Source of the DNA: Pseudooceanicola nanhaiensis
GTDB taxonomy: Bacteria; Pseudomonadota; Alphaproteobacteria; Rhodobacterales; Rhodobacteraceae
Assembly (NCBI RefSeq): GCF_020171315.1
Contig: NZ_JAIUZP010000004.1
Coordinates: 372,001-436,000 of the forward strand
Direction: 5' to 3'
Length of the DNA stretch: 64,000 nt
Each line of letters opens with the position of its first letter. Within the stretch, counting starts at the first letter, position 1. Of this stretch, positions 26,559-37,700 are shown in pieces. Below the pieces are notes generated by a model. That model made no database searches and was not told where the DNA came from. It saw nothing but the letters and a program-made list of their open reading frames with translations. The position numbers and the translations under genes were made by a program.

Positions 26559-29417
26559 TCATTCCGCCGCGACCTTGCGCGGCTTTAGCATGTCGATCAG
26601 GTAGCGCCCCGTGTGGCTGCGCTCGACCTTGGCGACCTCCTCGGGCGTGCCCTCGGCCACGATCTGGCCCCCGCCATCGCCGCCCTCGGGGCCGATGTCG
26701 ATGATCCAGTCGGCGGTCTTGATGACATCGAGGTTGTGCTCGATCACCACCACCGTGTTGCCCTGATCCACCAGTTCGTGCAGCACTTCCAGCAGCTTGC
26801 GCACGTCCTCGAAGTGCAGGCCGGTGGTCGGCTCGTCGAGGATATAGAGCGTCTTGCCGGTCGAACGCCGCGCCAGTTCCTTCGACAGCTTCACCCGCTG
26901 CGCCTCGCCGCCCGAGAGCGTCGTGGCCTGCTGGCCCACCTTGATGTAGCCGAGGCCCACGCGCATCAGCGCATCCATCTTCTCGCGGATGCTCGGCACC
27001 GCCTGGAAGAACTCCTGCGCATCCTCGACGGTCATCTCCAGCACGTCGGCGATGGACTTGCCCTTGAACTTCACCTCCAGCGTTTCGCGGTTGTAGCGCG
27101 CGCCGTTGCAGGTCTCGCAGGTGACATAGACGTCGGGCAGGAAGTGCATCTCGATCTTGATGACACCGTCGCCCTGGCAGGCCTCGCAGCGCCCGCCCTT
27201 CACGTTGAAGGAAAAGCGGCCCGGCTTGTAGCCGCGCGCCTTGGCCTCCGGCAGGCCCGCGAACCAGTCGCGGATCGGGGTGAAGGCCCCGGTGTAGGTG
27301 GCCGGGTTGGAGCGGGGCGTGCGCCCGATGGGCCGCTGGTCGATGTCGATGACCTTGTCGAGCAGCTCCAGCCCCTTCACCGTCTCGCAGGGCGCAGGCG
27401 TCTGGCGCGCGCCGTTGAGCCGCATGGAGGCGGTCTTGAACAGGGTCTCCAGCGTCAAGGTCGACTTGCCGCCGCCCGAGACACCGCTGACACAGACGAA
27501 CTTGCCAAGGGGAAACTCGGCCGTCACCTCCTTAAGGTTGTTGCCGGTGGCCTTCACCACTGTGATCGCCTTGCCGTTGCCCTTGCGCCGCTCGGCGGGC
27601 ACCGCGATCTCGCGCTTGCCCGACAGGTACTGCCCGGTCATCGAGGCCGGATCCTTGCAGATCTCGGCCGGCGTGCCCTGCGCCACCACCTGGCCGCCAT
27701 GCACCCCGGCCCCGGGACCGATGTCAAAGACGTAATCCGCCTCGCGGATCGCCTCTTCGTCGTGTTCCACCACGAGGACCGAGTTGCCCTGATCGCGCAG
27801 GTTCTTCAGCGTATCCAGAAGCCGCCCGTTGTCCCGCTGGTGCAACCCGATGGAGGGTTCGTCGAGGACGTAGAGCACGCCGGTCAGACCGCTGCCGATC
27901 TGCGAGGCGAGACGGATACGCTGGCTCTCACCACCGGAGAGCGTGCCCGAGGCGCGCGACATGCTGAGGTAGTCGAGGCCGACGTTGTTCAGGAAGCCAA
28001 GCCGTTCGCGGATTTCCTTGAGGATGGCGCGGGCGATCTCGTTCTTCTGCGAGGTCAGGCTGGCGGGCACCGTCTCGCACCAGGCATAGGCCTCGCGGAT
28101 CGACATCTGCACCACCTGCCCGATGTGGACGCCCGCGATCTTCACGGCGAGCGCCTCGGGCTTCAGGCGGTAGCCGTTGCAGGCGCCGCAGCTGCGGTTG
28201 TTCTGGTAGCGCTCGAATTCCTCGCGGACCCAGTTGCTGTCGGTCTCGCGGTAGCGGCGCTCCATGTTCGGGATGACGCCCTCGAAGGGCCGGGACACGG
28301 TGTAGACCCGCCCACCCTCGTCATAGCGGAAGTCGATCTCCTCGCCGTTGGAGCCATAGAGGAAGACCTGCTGGACATGCGCGGGCAGGTCCTTCCAGCG
28401 GGCGTTCTTCTTGAACTCGTAGTGTTTGGCGATGGCCTCGATGGTCTGGAGGAAATAGGGCGACTTGCCCTTGCGCCACGGCGCGAGCGCCCCGTCCGCG
28501 ATCTTCAGCGTCTGGTCAGGCACCACGAGGCGCTCGTCGAAGAAGAGCTCCACGCCGAGGCCGTCACACTCCGGGCAGGCGCCGAAGGGCGCGTTGAAGG
28601 AGAACAGCCGCGGTTCGATCTCGGGGATGGTGAAGCCGCTGACCGGACAGGCGAAATTCTCGGAGAAGGTCGTGCGTTCGGGATCGCCCTCGCGCGGGGC
28701 GGTTTCGAGGATCGCGATCCCGTCGGCGAGGTCGAGCGCGGTGCGGAAACTGTCGGCGAGCCGGGTCTCCATACCCTCGCGGACCACGATCCGGTCCACC
28801 ACGACGTCGATATTGTGGCGGAACTTCTTGTCCAGCGTCGGCGGCTCGTCGAGTTCGTAGAACTCGCCATCCACCTTCACCCGCTGGAAGCCCTGCTTGC
28901 GCAGTTCGAGAAATTCCTTGCGGTACTCGCCCTTTCGGTCGCGCACCATGGGGGCCAGAAGATAGCCGCGGGTGCCCTCCTCCATGCCCATGACGATATC
29001 GACCATGTCCTGTACCTGCTGCGCCTCGATCGGCAGGCCGGTGGCGGGGCTGTAGGGCGTGCCCGCGCGGGCAAAAAGCAGGCGCAGGTAGTCGTAGATC
29101 TCGGTCACCGTGCCAACGGTGGAGCGCGGGTTCTTCGACGTGGTCTTCTGCTCGATGGAGATCGCGGGACTGAGGCCGCTGATATGATCCACGTCGGGCT
29201 TTTCCATCATGTCGAGGAACTGCCGCGCATAGGCCGAGAGGCTCTCGACATAGCGCCGCTGCCCTTCGGCATAGATCGTGTCGAAGGCCAGAGAGGACTT
29301 GCCCGAGCCCGACAGGCCGGTGATCACCACCAGCTGGTCGCGCGGGATATCCACGTCGATGCCCTTCAGATTGTGCTCGCGCGCACCGCGCACTTCGATC
29401 TTCTTCAGATCCGCCAT
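26559..29417 (-). CDS. uvrA: Excinuclease ABC subunit A
   Basis: Predicted 952-residue DNA damage sensor of nucleotide excision repair. It has two ABC ATPase halves: Walker [14 protein letters not shown] near residue 35 and [10 protein letters not shown] near residue 650, with signature motifs ([23 protein letters not shown]). The zinc-binding CxxC pairs lie in the two insertion regions (for example CEACQGDG ... CETCNG). Length is normal. A GTTC-N7-GTTC LexA box stands 68 bp upstream, so SOS control is expected. Confidence 0.98.
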   Translation of the reverse strand: MADLKKIEVRGAREHNLKGIDVDIPRDQLVVITGLSGSGKSSLAFDTIYAEGQRRYVESLSAYARQFLDMMEKPDVDHISGLSPAISIEQKTTSKNPRSTVGTVTEIYDYLRLLFARAGTPYSPATGLPIEAQQVQDMVDIVMGMEEGTRGYLLAPMVRDRKGEYRKEFLELRKQGFQRVKVDGEFYELDEPPTLDKKFRHNIDVVVDRIVVREGMETRLADSFRTALDLADGIAILETAPREGDPERTTFSENFACPVSGFTIPEIEPRLFSFNAPFGACPECDGLGVELFFDERLVVPDQTLKIADGALAPWRKGKSPYFLQTIEAIAKHYEFKKNARWKDLPAHVQQVFLYGSNGEEIDFRYDEGGRVYTVSRPFEGVIPNMERRYRETDSNWVREEFERYQNNRSCGACNGYRLKPEALAVKIAGVHIGQVVQMSIREAYAWCETVPASLTSQKNEIARAILKEIRERLGFLNNVGLDYLSMSRASGTLSGGESQRIRLASQIGSGLTGVLYVLDEPSIGLHQRDNGRLLDTLKNLRDQGNSVLVVEHDEEAIREADYVFDIGPGAGVHGGQVVAQGTPAEICKDPASMTGQYLSGKREIAVPAERRKGNGKAITVVKATGNNLKEVTAEFPLGKFVCVSGVSGGGKSTLTLETLFKTASMRLNGARQTPAPCETVKGLELLDKVIDIDQRPIGRTPRSNPATYTGAFTPIRDWFAGLPEAKARGYKPGRFSFNVKGGRCEACQGDGVIKIEMHFLPDVYVTCETCNGARYNRETLEVKFKGKSIADVLEMTVEDAQEFFQAVPSIREKMDALMRVGLGYIKVGQQATTLSGGEAQRVKLSKELARRSTGKTLYILDEPTTGLHFEDVRKLLEVLHELVDQGNTVVVIEHNLDVIKTADWIIDIGPEGGDGGGQIVAEGTPEEVAKVERSHTGRYLIDMLKPRKVAAE

Positions 29418-29484
29418 GACAGACTCCCGGGGGGTATTGCCGAAAACTTAATAGAGCGCGGCCCGGCGTCCAACCGAAAAATGA

Positions 29485-29499
29485 GAACGAAGGCAGAAC
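29485..29499 (-). promoter_or_regulatory. Alphaproteobacterial LexA (SOS) box upstream of uvrA
   Basis: The + strand reads GAAC-GAAGGCA-GAAC, that is GTTC-N7-GTTC on the uvrA strand. This is the established LexA consensus of alphaproteobacteria, unlike the CTGT-N8-ACAG form of gammaproteobacteria. Its distance of 68-82 bp from the start codon suits promoter overlap. Confidence 0.85.
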
Positions 29500-29580
29500 A
29501 TTTGCGTCGCCCCATTCACATTCAAAGTCATGAATGCTATTTATGCCGCATCGGGCACGGAGCCCGGGCGAGGCACAGAT

Positions 29581-29943
29581 ATGTTCGGATTCCTTAAAGG
29601 CAATGCCCACCACCGCTTTTCCGCCGCCGAGGCGATCCGCGGGGTGGCGACAGGCGAGGTCGTGGTGATCGACGTGCGCGAGTCTGCGGAAGTGGCAGAA
29701 ACCGGCCAGGCCGCCGGATCAGTGCATGTCCCGCTGATGATGCTGGCCTTCCGGGCCGATCCCGCCCACCCCGACCACCTGCCCCAGATCACGCCGGAGA
29801 AGACCGTGGCGGTCTACTGCGCCTCTGGCGGGCGGTCGGCCTCGGCGGTGCGGGTGCTGGAACGGCTGGGCTACCGCGACGTGCATAACATCGGCGGGCT
29901 GGGGCACTGGGTCCGGGCCGGAGGACAGGTCGTGAAGGTCTGA
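29581..29943 (+). CDS. Single-domain rhodanese-like sulfurtransferase
   Basis: 120 residues, one rhodanese domain. The active-site loop is CASGGRSAS (Cys about residue 80), after VVVIDVRESAEVAETG and GSVHVPLMML. Such proteins transfer sulfane sulfur, for example from thiosulfate to thiols. The ATG giving MFGFLKGNAHHRFS is favoured over an in-frame ATG 51 nt upstream because the extension lacks family character. It is divergent from uvrA and convergent with lpd. Confidence 0.87.
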   Translation: MFGFLKGNAHHRFSAAEAIRGVATGEVVVIDVRESAEVAETGQAAGSVHVPLMMLAFRADPAHPDHLPQITPEKTVAVYCASGGRSASAVRVLERLGYRDVHNIGGLGHWVRAGGQVVKV

Positions 29944-29985
29944 CCAACGCTAGAAACGAAACCGCGCCCGCCGAGGCGAGCGCGG

Positions 29986-30030
29986 AAAATTCTTCGAAGA
30001 ATTCTCCCAAGAATTTTCGAAAATTCTTGG
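29986..30030. repeat. AT-rich double palindrome, copy 2
   Basis: A near-perfect 20-bp palindrome (29986-30005) is followed by a 24-bp perfect palindrome at 30007-30030 that is identical to the one at 14842-14865. It stands between the convergent rhodanese and lpd genes, 43 nt after one stop codon and 23 nt before the other. Confidence 0.9.
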
Positions 30031-30052
30031 GCGCCAGCTGTAACGGCAGCGA

Positions 30053-31447
30053 TCAGAAGTGGATCGCGCGCCCGTAGGCATCGAGCACGGATTCGTGCAT
30101 CATCTCCGACAGCGTGGGGTGCGGGAAGACCGTGTGCATCAGGTCCTCTTCCGTGGTCTCCAGCTGGCGGCCGATGACGTAGCCCTGGATCAGCTCGGTC
30201 ACTTCCGCGCCGACCATGTGGGCGCCCAGCAACTCGCCGGTCTTGGCGTCGAAGACGGTCTTCACCATGCCGTCGGGTTCGCCAAGCGCCACGGCCTTGC
30301 CGTTGCCGATGAAGGGGAACTTGCCGACCTTCACGTCATAGCCCGCTTCCTTGGCCTTGGCCTCGGTCATGCCGACAGAGGCGACCTGGGGATGGCAGTA
30401 GGTGCAGCCCGCGATGGAGCCCGGCTTGATCGGATGCGGATGGCCGCCCGCGACCAGTTCCGCCACCATGACGCCCTCGTGGCTGGCCTTGTGCGCCAGC
30501 CAGGGCGCGCCGGCGATGTCGCCGATGGCATAGAGCCCCTCGACGCCGGTGCGGCAGAATTCATCCGTGACGACGTGGGTGCGGTCGATCTTGACGCCCA
30601 GACCCTCAAGCCCCAGCCCCTCGACGTTGCCAACGATGCCGACAGCCGAGATGACGGTGTCGAACTCCTGCGTCTCGACCTTGCCGCCCATTTCGATATG
30701 CGCGGTGACCTTGCCCTTGGCGCGGTCGAGCTTCTTGACCATGGCTTTCTCCATGATCTTCATGCCCTGCTTGACGAACTGCTTCTTGGCGAAGGCGGAG
30801 ATATCCGCGTCCTCGACCGGCAGCACGCGGTCCATGACCTCGACCACCGTCGTGTCGGCGCCAAGCGTGTTGTAGAAGCTGGCGAATTCGATGCCGATGG
30901 CCCCCGAGCCGATGACCAGCAGCTTCTTCGGCATCCGCACCGGCGTCAGCGCGTGGCGGTAGGTCCAGACCAGATCGCCGTCCGCTTCCAGACCGGGCAG
31001 TTCGCGGGCCCGCGCGCCGGTGGCCAGAACGATGGCCTTGGCGGTCAGCTCCTCGGTGCCCTTGTCGGTCTTGACCGAGACCTTGCCCTTGGCGGGCAGG
31101 GTCGCCTCGCCCATGACAACCTCGACCTTGTTCTTCTTCAGCAGGTGCTTGACCCCGCCTTCCATCTGCTTGGACACCCCGCGCGAGCGGTTCACCACGG
31201 CGTCGAGGTCATAGCCGATCTTGTCCGCCGAGAGGCCATAGTCCTTGGCCCGCTCCATCAGGTGGAACACCTCGGCCGAGCGCAGCAGCGCCTTGGTCGG
31301 GATGCAGCCCCAGTTCAGGCAGATGCCACCTAGGTTTTCACGTTCCACGATGCAGGTCTTGAGCCCCAGCTGTGCCGCGCGGATCGCCGCCACATAGCCG
31401 CCCGGACCAGCCCCGATTACGATCATGTCATAAGATTTGGTGGCCAT
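30053..31447 (-). CDS. lpdA: Dihydrolipoyl dehydrogenase
   Basis: Predicted 464-residue E3 flavoprotein that reoxidises the lipoyl arm of 2-oxoacid dehydrogenase complexes. It has the FAD-binding IGAGPGGYVAAIRAAQLG, the redox disulfide GGICLNWGCIPTKAL (CX4C), the NAD-binding VIGSGAIGIEFASFY and the C-terminal His-Glu pair HPHPTLSE. No E1 or E2 gene is adjacent, so it may serve a complex encoded elsewhere. A 20-bp dyad lies 21-40 bp before the start. Confidence 0.96.
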   Translation of the reverse strand: MATKSYDMIVIGAGPGGYVAAIRAAQLGLKTCIVERENLGGICLNWGCIPTKALLRSAEVFHLMERAKDYGLSADKIGYDLDAVVNRSRGVSKQMEGGVKHLLKKNKVEVVMGEATLPAKGKVSVKTDKGTEELTAKAIVLATGARARELPGLEADGDLVWTYRHALTPVRMPKKLLVIGSGAIGIEFASFYNTLGADTTVVEVMDRVLPVEDADISAFAKKQFVKQGMKIMEKAMVKKLDRAKGKVTAHIEMGGKVETQEFDTVISAVGIVGNVEGLGLEGLGVKIDRTHVVTDEFCRTGVEGLYAIGDIAGAPWLAHKASHEGVMVAELVAGGHPHPIKPGSIAGCTYCHPQVASVGMTEAKAKEAGYDVKVGKFPFIGNGKAVALGEPDGMVKTVFDAKTGELLGAHMVGAEVTELIQGYVIGRQLETTEEDLMHTVFPHPTLSEMMHESVLDAYGRAIHF

Positions 31448-31467
31448 GGCCCCCTCCGTTCCGCAAG

Positions 31468-31487
31468 ATAGTTTGACGTTAAACTAT
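31468..31487. promoter_or_regulatory. Operator-like dyad in the lpdA promoter
   Basis: ATAGTTT and AAACTAT form perfect 7-bp arms around GACGTT, a 20-bp dyad in an otherwise GC-rich region, 21-40 bp upstream of the lpdA ATG. The spacing and size suit a dimeric MarR-, TetR- or GntR-type repressor. No regulator gene is next to it, so the factor is unknown. Confidence 0.5.
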
Positions 31488-31510
31488 TTTCGGAAGCCCT
31501 TCAACGCAGC

Positions 31511-31542
31511 AAAAAGGCCCCGCAGCTTATTGCCGCGAGGCC
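31511..31542 (-). terminator. Rho-independent terminator after the DUF924 gene
   Basis: On the minus strand GGCCTCGCGGC pairs with GCTGCGGGGCC (one T-G and one G-T wobble) around a 5-nt loop and ends in five Ts. It separates the DUF924 transcript from lpdA. Confidence 0.8.
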
Positions 31543-31589
31543 CCTTGTAACCCGTTGATGTGAGGCGCGGTTTCGCGCCCCTTGCCGGC

Positions 31590-32168
31590 TTATTCCGCCG
31601 CCTGAAGCTGCCGCACCGTGGAGCCGTAGCCGCCCTGGTCCAGGAAGGCCTGTTCCGGCTTGGTGACGTTCCGCTCCAGCGCCTCGTTGCGGTAGGGGAA
31701 GCGGCCGAACTTGCGGATCACCTCGCGGTGGGCCTTGGCATGCAGCAGGTTGGGCCCGCCGGTCATCGGCATCCGCTCGGCCATCAGGCGCACGCAGCGG
31801 TCCTGATCGCAGAGGCTCTCGCTGTGCATCAGCGGCAGGTAGAAGAACTGCCGTGCTGGTTCTTCGACCTTGAGGTCCCAGCCGTTGTCGATGGAGAGCT
31901 TGGCCGCCGCAAGGGCCACGCGGTCCGTGGCAAAGGCCTTGGCCTCGCCGCGGAACATGTTGCGGGGGAACTGGTCCATCAGGATGACGTAGGCAAGCGC
32001 GCCGTTCGGGTGCGTCAGCCAGAAGCCGTAGGCGCCATCGGCCGCGGCCTGCCAGGCCTCGCCGAACGTGTCGCGGATTTTCTGATCAAGAGCATCCGTG
32101 GCTTCGTACCAGCCGGCGGGTCCTACCTCGTCCAGCCAGAAGTTCAGGATGTCACGCGGGGCAACCAT
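31590..32168 (-). CDS. DUF924 family protein
   Basis: 192 residues. DILNFWLDEVGPAGWYE at the N-terminus, VILMDQFPRNMFRG in the middle and FFYLPLMHSESL / CVRL are hallmarks of DUF924, an all-alpha family. It is cytoplasmic, with no known activity. The ATG at MVAPRDILNFW is preceded by AGGAGG, which decides against an upstream Met. It has its own terminator. Confidence 0.87.
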   Translation of the reverse strand: MVAPRDILNFWLDEVGPAGWYEATDALDQKIRDTFGEAWQAAADGAYGFWLTHPNGALAYVILMDQFPRNMFRGEAKAFATDRVALAAAKLSIDNGWDLKVEEPARQFFYLPLMHSESLCDQDRCVRLMAERMPMTGGPNLLHAKAHREVIRKFGRFPYRNEALERNVTKPEQAFLDQGGYGSTVRQLQAAE

Positions 32169-32267
32169 GGGGGATCCTCCTGTGGTCTCTGTCGCACCTG
32201 CCCCCATCGTTACATAAGTTTTACCTTCGCAACAGGGGGAATTCATGGTGTGACAAGACGTTAGCGG

Positions 32268-33545
32268 TCACAGGCGATCCTCTGCCTCCTGCGCCTGCGC
32301 CTCTTCCTCCTGCGCGGTGTCGATCACCCACTCCTGCGCAACCTCCACCGCGACCGGCGTGGCGGACATCATCACCGGCGCATAGGCACCGCTGTGCTCT
32401 GCCGAAGGCGCCTTCCGCTGGGTCATCCTGTAGCCCGCGTAGGCCGCCATCGCCAGCAGCAGAACCGCGATGAAGAACCAGAACCCCGAGGGGCCGATGG
32501 CCGTCATGATCCAGCCGGTGAGCAGCGGGCCCGCGATGGCCCCCAGCCCGTTCATGAACAGGATCCCGCCCGATGCGGCGGCCATATCCTCGGGCTGAAG
32601 GAAGTCGTTCGCGTAGGAAATCAGAAGCGAATACAGCGGGTTGGATGTTCCGCCCACGATCATCGCCGCCAGCAGCAGCGCGATGAAGCTGCTGCCCGCC
32701 AGCATGGCGAGGATCGCCCCCACGCCGCCCACGGCGGCGACGATCAGGATCAGCAGGCGCCGGTCCATCCGGTCCGACAGCCACCCCAGCGGGTACTGCG
32801 CGATGGTCGCGCCGACATAGAAGGCCGCGATGAACATGGAGATCTGCGGCAGGGTCAGCCCCGCCTGCCCGCCATAGACCGCCGCCATGCCGAACTGGGC
32901 CGAGAAGGCCCCGCCGAGGATGAAGACACCCACGCAGCTCAACGGCGAGATGCCGTAGAGGGCGCGCAGCGACATCGGCTTCGTCGTGTCGAAGGCGGGC
33001 GTGGGCGAGATCGAGAGGAGAATCGGCGCGAAGGAGATCGAAACCAGCACCGAGGGAATCACGAAGAGCACATAGCCCGACGGGTCAGCGACCAGCAGCA
33101 GCCCCTGTGCCGAGACGATGCCGAGCATCTGCACGATCATGTAGAGCGACAGCGCCTTGCCCCGGTTCTCGTTCGTGGCGGCGTTGTTCAGCCAGCTTTC
33201 CGCCGTGACATACACGCCCGAGAAGCAGAAGCCGATCACCACCCGCCCGATGGTCCATGCAACGGGATGGGCGAAGGTCGGGTAGAGGATCAGCACCGCC
33301 GAGATGAAGGAGGCGAGCGCCGCGAAGACCCGCACGTGGCCGACCCTGCGGATCATCTCGGGCGCCATGCGCGAGCCGCCGAGGAACCCGGCGAAATAGG
33401 CCGACATGACGATGGACATCTCGAAGGTCGAGAACCCTTCGAGCTCGCCCCGCACACCCAGCAGCGTGCCCTGAAGGCCGTTCCCGACCATCAGCAGCAT
33501 CAGACCCAGCAAGAGCGCCCATGCGCTGCCCAAAACCTGTAGCAT
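32268..33545 (-). CDS. MFS transporter (YcaD-like)
   Basis: Predicted 425-residue inner-membrane carrier with twelve hydrophobic segments. GRVVIGFCFSGVYVTAESWLN in segments 4-5 and YPLGWLSDRMDRR (the loop 8-9 motif) resemble the YcaD/TsgA-type subfamily. The cargo is unknown. The C-terminus is a long acidic, E- and A-rich cytoplasmic tail. The start chosen is the ATG at MLQVLGSAWALL, with AAGGA upstream; a longer frame would add 20 hydrophilic residues. Confidence 0.85.
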   Translation of the reverse strand: MLQVLGSAWALLLGLMLLMVGNGLQGTLLGVRGELEGFSTFEMSIVMSAYFAGFLGGSRMAPEMIRRVGHVRVFAALASFISAVLILYPTFAHPVAWTIGRVVIGFCFSGVYVTAESWLNNAATNENRGKALSLYMIVQMLGIVSAQGLLLVADPSGYVLFVIPSVLVSISFAPILLSISPTPAFDTTKPMSLRALYGISPLSCVGVFILGGAFSAQFGMAAVYGGQAGLTLPQISMFIAAFYVGATIAQYPLGWLSDRMDRRLLILIVAAVGGVGAILAMLAGSSFIALLLAAMIVGGTSNPLYSLLISYANDFLQPEDMAAASGGILFMNGLGAIAGPLLTGWIMTAIGPSGFWFFIAVLLLAMAAYAGYRMTQRKAPSAEHSGAYAPVMMSATPVAVEVAQEWVIDTAQEEEAQAQEAEDRL

Positions 33546-33659
33546 CTCGTCCTTCCTGCCCGCAGGGGCCTTCCGGCCGGACGGCGGGCTTGCTGAAAGC
33601 GACACCGGCAGCGTCGCGTTCCTCGTTCACCTCCCGGGTCGCACGGGCGGGGCCGGCGA

Positions 33660-34712
33660 TCAACCCGGGATCAGCAGCGAGGCATCTCCATATGAGAAAA
33701 ACCTGTAGTTTTCCTCGACGGCATGGGCGTAGATCCGCTTCACCCGCTCCTGCCCCATGAGCGCCGAGACGAGCATCATCAGGGTGGATTTCGGCAGGTG
33801 GAAGTTCGTCATCAGCGCGTCGGTCACGCGGAATTCGAAACCGGGGTAAATGAAGATGTCCGTCTCCCCCTCCCAGGCCGCGATCTGTCCGCTGGCGCGC
33901 GCGGCGCTTTCCAGCAGGCGCAGGGCGGTGGTGCCCACGGGGATCACCCGGCCCCCGGCGGCCTTGGTGGCGGCGATCTCGGCAGCGGCTTTTTCGGTCA
34001 CCTGCCCCCATTCGGCGTGCATCTTGTGGGTGGTCACATCCTCCACCTTCACCGGCAGGAAGGTGCCCGCGCCCACGTGCAGCGTGACCTCCGTCAGGCC
34101 CACGCCCATGTCCACGATCCGTTGCAGCAGCGGCGCGTCGAAGTGGAGAGAGGCCGTCGGCGCGGCCACCGCGCCAGCGTGGCGGGCAAAGATCGTCTGG
34201 TAGTCTTCCTTGTCCTGCGCATCGGCCGCGCGCTTGGCGGCGATATAGGGCGGAAGCGGCATCGCCCCGGCCTCGGCGAGGGCCGCGTCGAAATCCTCGC
34301 CCGCGAGGTTGAAGGCCAGCAGCCCCTGCCCCTCTTCCTTGGCCGTCAGCGTGGCAGAGAGCGCATCGGAGAAGACCAGCACCTCGCCCTCGCGGATCTT
34401 GCGCAGCGGTTTCAGCAACGCGGACCATGTCCCATCGGCGCGCGGCTCCAGCAGCGTCACCTCGATCTTCGACTGGGACGGGCCTGCCTCGCCATCGCGG
34501 TGGCGCAGCCCGGAGAGCCGAGCGGGGATCACGCGGGTGTTGTTCAGCACCAGCCGGTCGCCCGGGCGCAGCCATTGCGGCAGGTCCGTCACCACCGCGT
34601 CGGTGATCGCATCGCCCGCGGCCACCAGCAGGCGGGCCGAAGAGCGCGGCTTGGCGGGCCGGGTGGCGATCAGGCTCTCGGGCAGATCGAAATCGAAATC
34701 GGACAGTTGCAC
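33660..34712 (-). CDS. queA: S-adenosylmethionine:tRNA ribosyltransferase-isomerase
   Basis: Predicted 350-residue enzyme that adds the ribosyl part of SAM to preQ1 in tRNA, forming epoxyqueuosine. The N-terminal [48 protein letters not shown] and [16 protein letters not shown] are the family motifs. Length is normal. It follows the AsmA-like gene after 50 nt on the same strand. Confidence 0.96.
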   Translation of the reverse strand: MQLSDFDFDLPESLIATRPAKPRSSARLLVAAGDAITDAVVTDLPQWLRPGDRLVLNNTRVIPARLSGLRHRDGEAGPSQSKIEVTLLEPRADGTWSALLKPLRKIREGEVLVFSDALSATLTAKEEGQGLLAFNLAGEDFDAALAEAGAMPLPPYIAAKRAADAQDKEDYQTIFARHAGAVAAPTASLHFDAPLLQRIVDMGVGLTEVTLHVGAGTFLPVKVEDVTTHKMHAEWGQVTEKAAAEIAATKAAGGRVIPVGTTALRLLESAARASGQIAAWEGETDIFIYPGFEFRVTDALMTNFHLPKSTLMMLVSALMGQERVKRIYAHAVEENYRFFSYGDASLLIPG

Positions 34713-34762
34713 GGGCGGGCTCCTTCGAAGGCTGGCGTCACCGCCATACCCCTCGCCGGTCC

Positions 34763-37700
34763 CTACTGCGAGACCTTGGGCGCGGGACGGCGGAAAATCT
34801 CGCGGAACATGCCGGGCGTCAACAGCGAGAGCGGGTTTACCGAGACCTGCGGTGCGTCCGCCGTACCCTTCAGGGTGTAGTTGAAGCCGATCAGCCCCTC
34901 GCCCTTGCGGGTCAGCAGCGAGCCGACGCCGTTCACGAGGTAGAAGGGAGAGACCACGCCCTGCATGTCGATCTGGCGCGTCTTGAGGCCGTAGTAGCCA
35001 TCCAGCGACAGGCCGATGGAGGCGCCCGTGGCGCTGCTTTCCGTCACGATGACCTGATCCGGCGTCAGGCGGAATTTCCCCTCCACGTCGGAGAAGAGGA
35101 TGCCGTCGCCCGAAAGCTGCTCCAGCAGGCCCACGACCGAGATCGCGTTCAGCAGCGCCGCCATGGCGGGGGCGTCGCGGATCCAGAGGTCCTTGATCCG
35201 AAGATCGCCGTCATAGCTGCCCGGCTCCGCCACCGGGCTCAGCGTCAGGGTCAGCTGTCCGCCGCGGCCCTGCTTCAGCAGCCCGGCCGAGGCCATGACG
35301 CCGCCCGCATCCTGCGCCGTCAGGCGGATCGCAGAGCGTCCGCCCTGCGGCACCACCTCGCCCGACACGGCGGCGCCGCCGTTCATCCGGCCTTCGAAGC
35401 TGCCCTGCAGTCCGCCCTGCGTGGTGAAATTGCCGCGGAAATCCGTCAGCGCGATGGCATCGGAAATCCGCATCTCCTGCAGCGCCAGCGAGACCGGCGT
35501 GCTGTCGCCGCCCTGTCCACCGCCGCCCGAGCCACCGCCCATTCCCGTGGGCAGCCGCCGCATGTCGAGCGTGCCCGAGGTCACCAGCACCAGCGGCTTG
35601 CGCCCCGCGCCGCGGCCCTGAAGCTCGACCGAGCCGCGCAGCCAGTCGCCCACGGCGACCCGGTCGAAGGTCCCGCTTGCCAGCTGCCCGTCCGCGCCAA
35701 GAGTCAGGGCGCCCTGCGCGCTCAGCCCCGGGGCCTGCAACGAAATCTCGTCCACCTGCGGCGGGCTGCCAAGCCGCCCGGCCACGGAGAGCTGCCCGGT
35801 GGTGCCCTCCCCCAGCGACCAGCCGAGGCTGTCGACCCGCAGACCCAGCCCCGCGAGGTCCGAGGTCAGCCGGAACTGTGCGGGCTGCCCCTTGGCAAGG
35901 TCGATGGTCACCCTGCCCTGCCCGCGGCCCGAGAAGGTGTTCGGCGGCAGGCCGATGCGGAACTCGTCGGCAAATCGGTCAGAGAGCTCGACCCAGCCCT
36001 CCAGCTTGCTGCGCCCACCGGCCTCCGGCCCCATCTCGGCGCGCCATGTGCCGCCCACCGGCACATCGCCCAGTCGGGCGGTGCCGCTGATCGACAGGGC
36101 GTCGTTGTCCGCCGACAATTGCAGCGCGCTTGCGGTCAGGACGCGGCCCGGCACGATCTGCTCGCTACGCAGGTTCGCCAGCTGGCCGGTGACCGCATAG
36201 CGCACCTCGCTCGCCGGGGTGCCCTTTTTCAGCGGGAAGTTCAGCGTCCCCTGTGCCTTCACCCGGCCATCGGCCAGCGTCACCGGCTTGCCCGCCTTCT
36301 GCATGACGTTCAGCGGCTCGCGGTCCAGCAGGGCCAGCGCCGCGGTGATCGTGCTGTCGGTCTGAAGCCGTACCTCGGCCGGGCCGCCCTTGATGCGCAC
36401 ATCGGGGATGATGAAACTGGTGCCCCGTATCCCCACGACACCGCCCTGCGGCGCGCGCACCTCGCCGCCCTCAGCCACCACGACGAAGCGGTTGTTCTCC
36501 AGCGTGGCGTGGCCCATCCCGTTCGAAATCGGCGGCATATGCTTCATGAAGGTCGCAGTCAGCCCGGCAAAGCCGAAGCCCAGCGTGACCTCGGGCGCCT
36601 GCTGAGGCTTCGAGCGCAGGCCAAGCTGCAGGTCCTGCATCATGCCGGAAAAGATGTTCTTCTCGATCCACTCCCGCGTCTTGGGCTTCACCCCCGCGGG
36701 CCAGAAGGACAGCAGGTCGCCGGGCGTCAGCCGGCCCATGCCGCCGCTGACGCTGACATCCCAGCCCTCGGGAAGGGCCCGGGCCCAGCCGGAAAGGCGC
36801 AGCGTCTCGTCCCGGTGCACGAGGCTGAGATCCCCCAGCGTGATCTCGAAGGGATCGAGCGCGAGGCGGATGTCCAGTTTGGCCGCGTCAAGGCTGACCG
36901 GCGCCGGGTAGAGATCGGCGGGATTGGCCTCGAACCGGGAGAGCGCGAACTGGCCCGTCATGGCCGAGGGGTGCAACGGATCGTCGCCCTGCAGCCGCAG
37001 CTCTCCCTCGGCCTGGGCCGAGACCCATGGGCTTTGCACCGACAGTTCGTCGAACCGCAGGCGCCGGGCCGAGGGCTCGTAGCGGAAATAGGACACCGCG
37101 CTGTCGAAGGGGATCGGCGACACGGTGTCGGTGGGCTGGATCACGCCCTGCCCCGCCTGCAACGTCCCCACCAGCGGCCCCAGCCGCCCGCGCTCGTCGA
37201 TCGTGACACGCAGCGCGCCCGAGATCGGCGCCCGCACCCCGGCCAGCCAGGCCAGTGCCGGGCTCTGCGTGGCGATGTCGGCGGCGGGCATCTCGTCCAG
37301 CTGCACCGCCAGCCGCGCCCCGCCCTCGCCGATGCGGGTGTCGTAGGAAATCCCCAGCGTGGTGGCGTAATCCTGCCCCGAAAGCAGGGCAAAGTCGCCG
37401 CGCAGGCTCAGCTCCGCATTGCGCCGCTGCAGCAGGATGCGCCCGCCGTCCACCGTCCACGTCCGGTTCGAGGGCACGTCCTCGTAGGTCAGCGTCAGCG
37501 CGCGCGCCTCGATCCGGCCCATGTCGGCAAAGGCGGGCGCGGCGAGCATGTCTTCAAGGGTCTGCATCGTCTGGGCCAGGTCGGTGGACCGGCCGTCGCC
37601 CCCGATGTCTAGGTCGAACCGCCCCTCTGCATTGCGCCGCAGCCGCAGCATCGCACCGTTCACGTAGATCCCGTAGGGCGCCAGCCGCCCCTGCAGCAGC

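Noticed and set aside
26613..29597. 994-codon plus-strand frame opposite uvrA
   Set aside because: Antisense shadow of uvrA; composition is not protein-like and there is no ribosome site.
32258..32271. Another 11/14 match to the gap palindrome near the MFS gene end
   Set aside because: It lies at the 3' end of a gene, not in a promoter, and one or two such matches are expected by chance in 64 kb.
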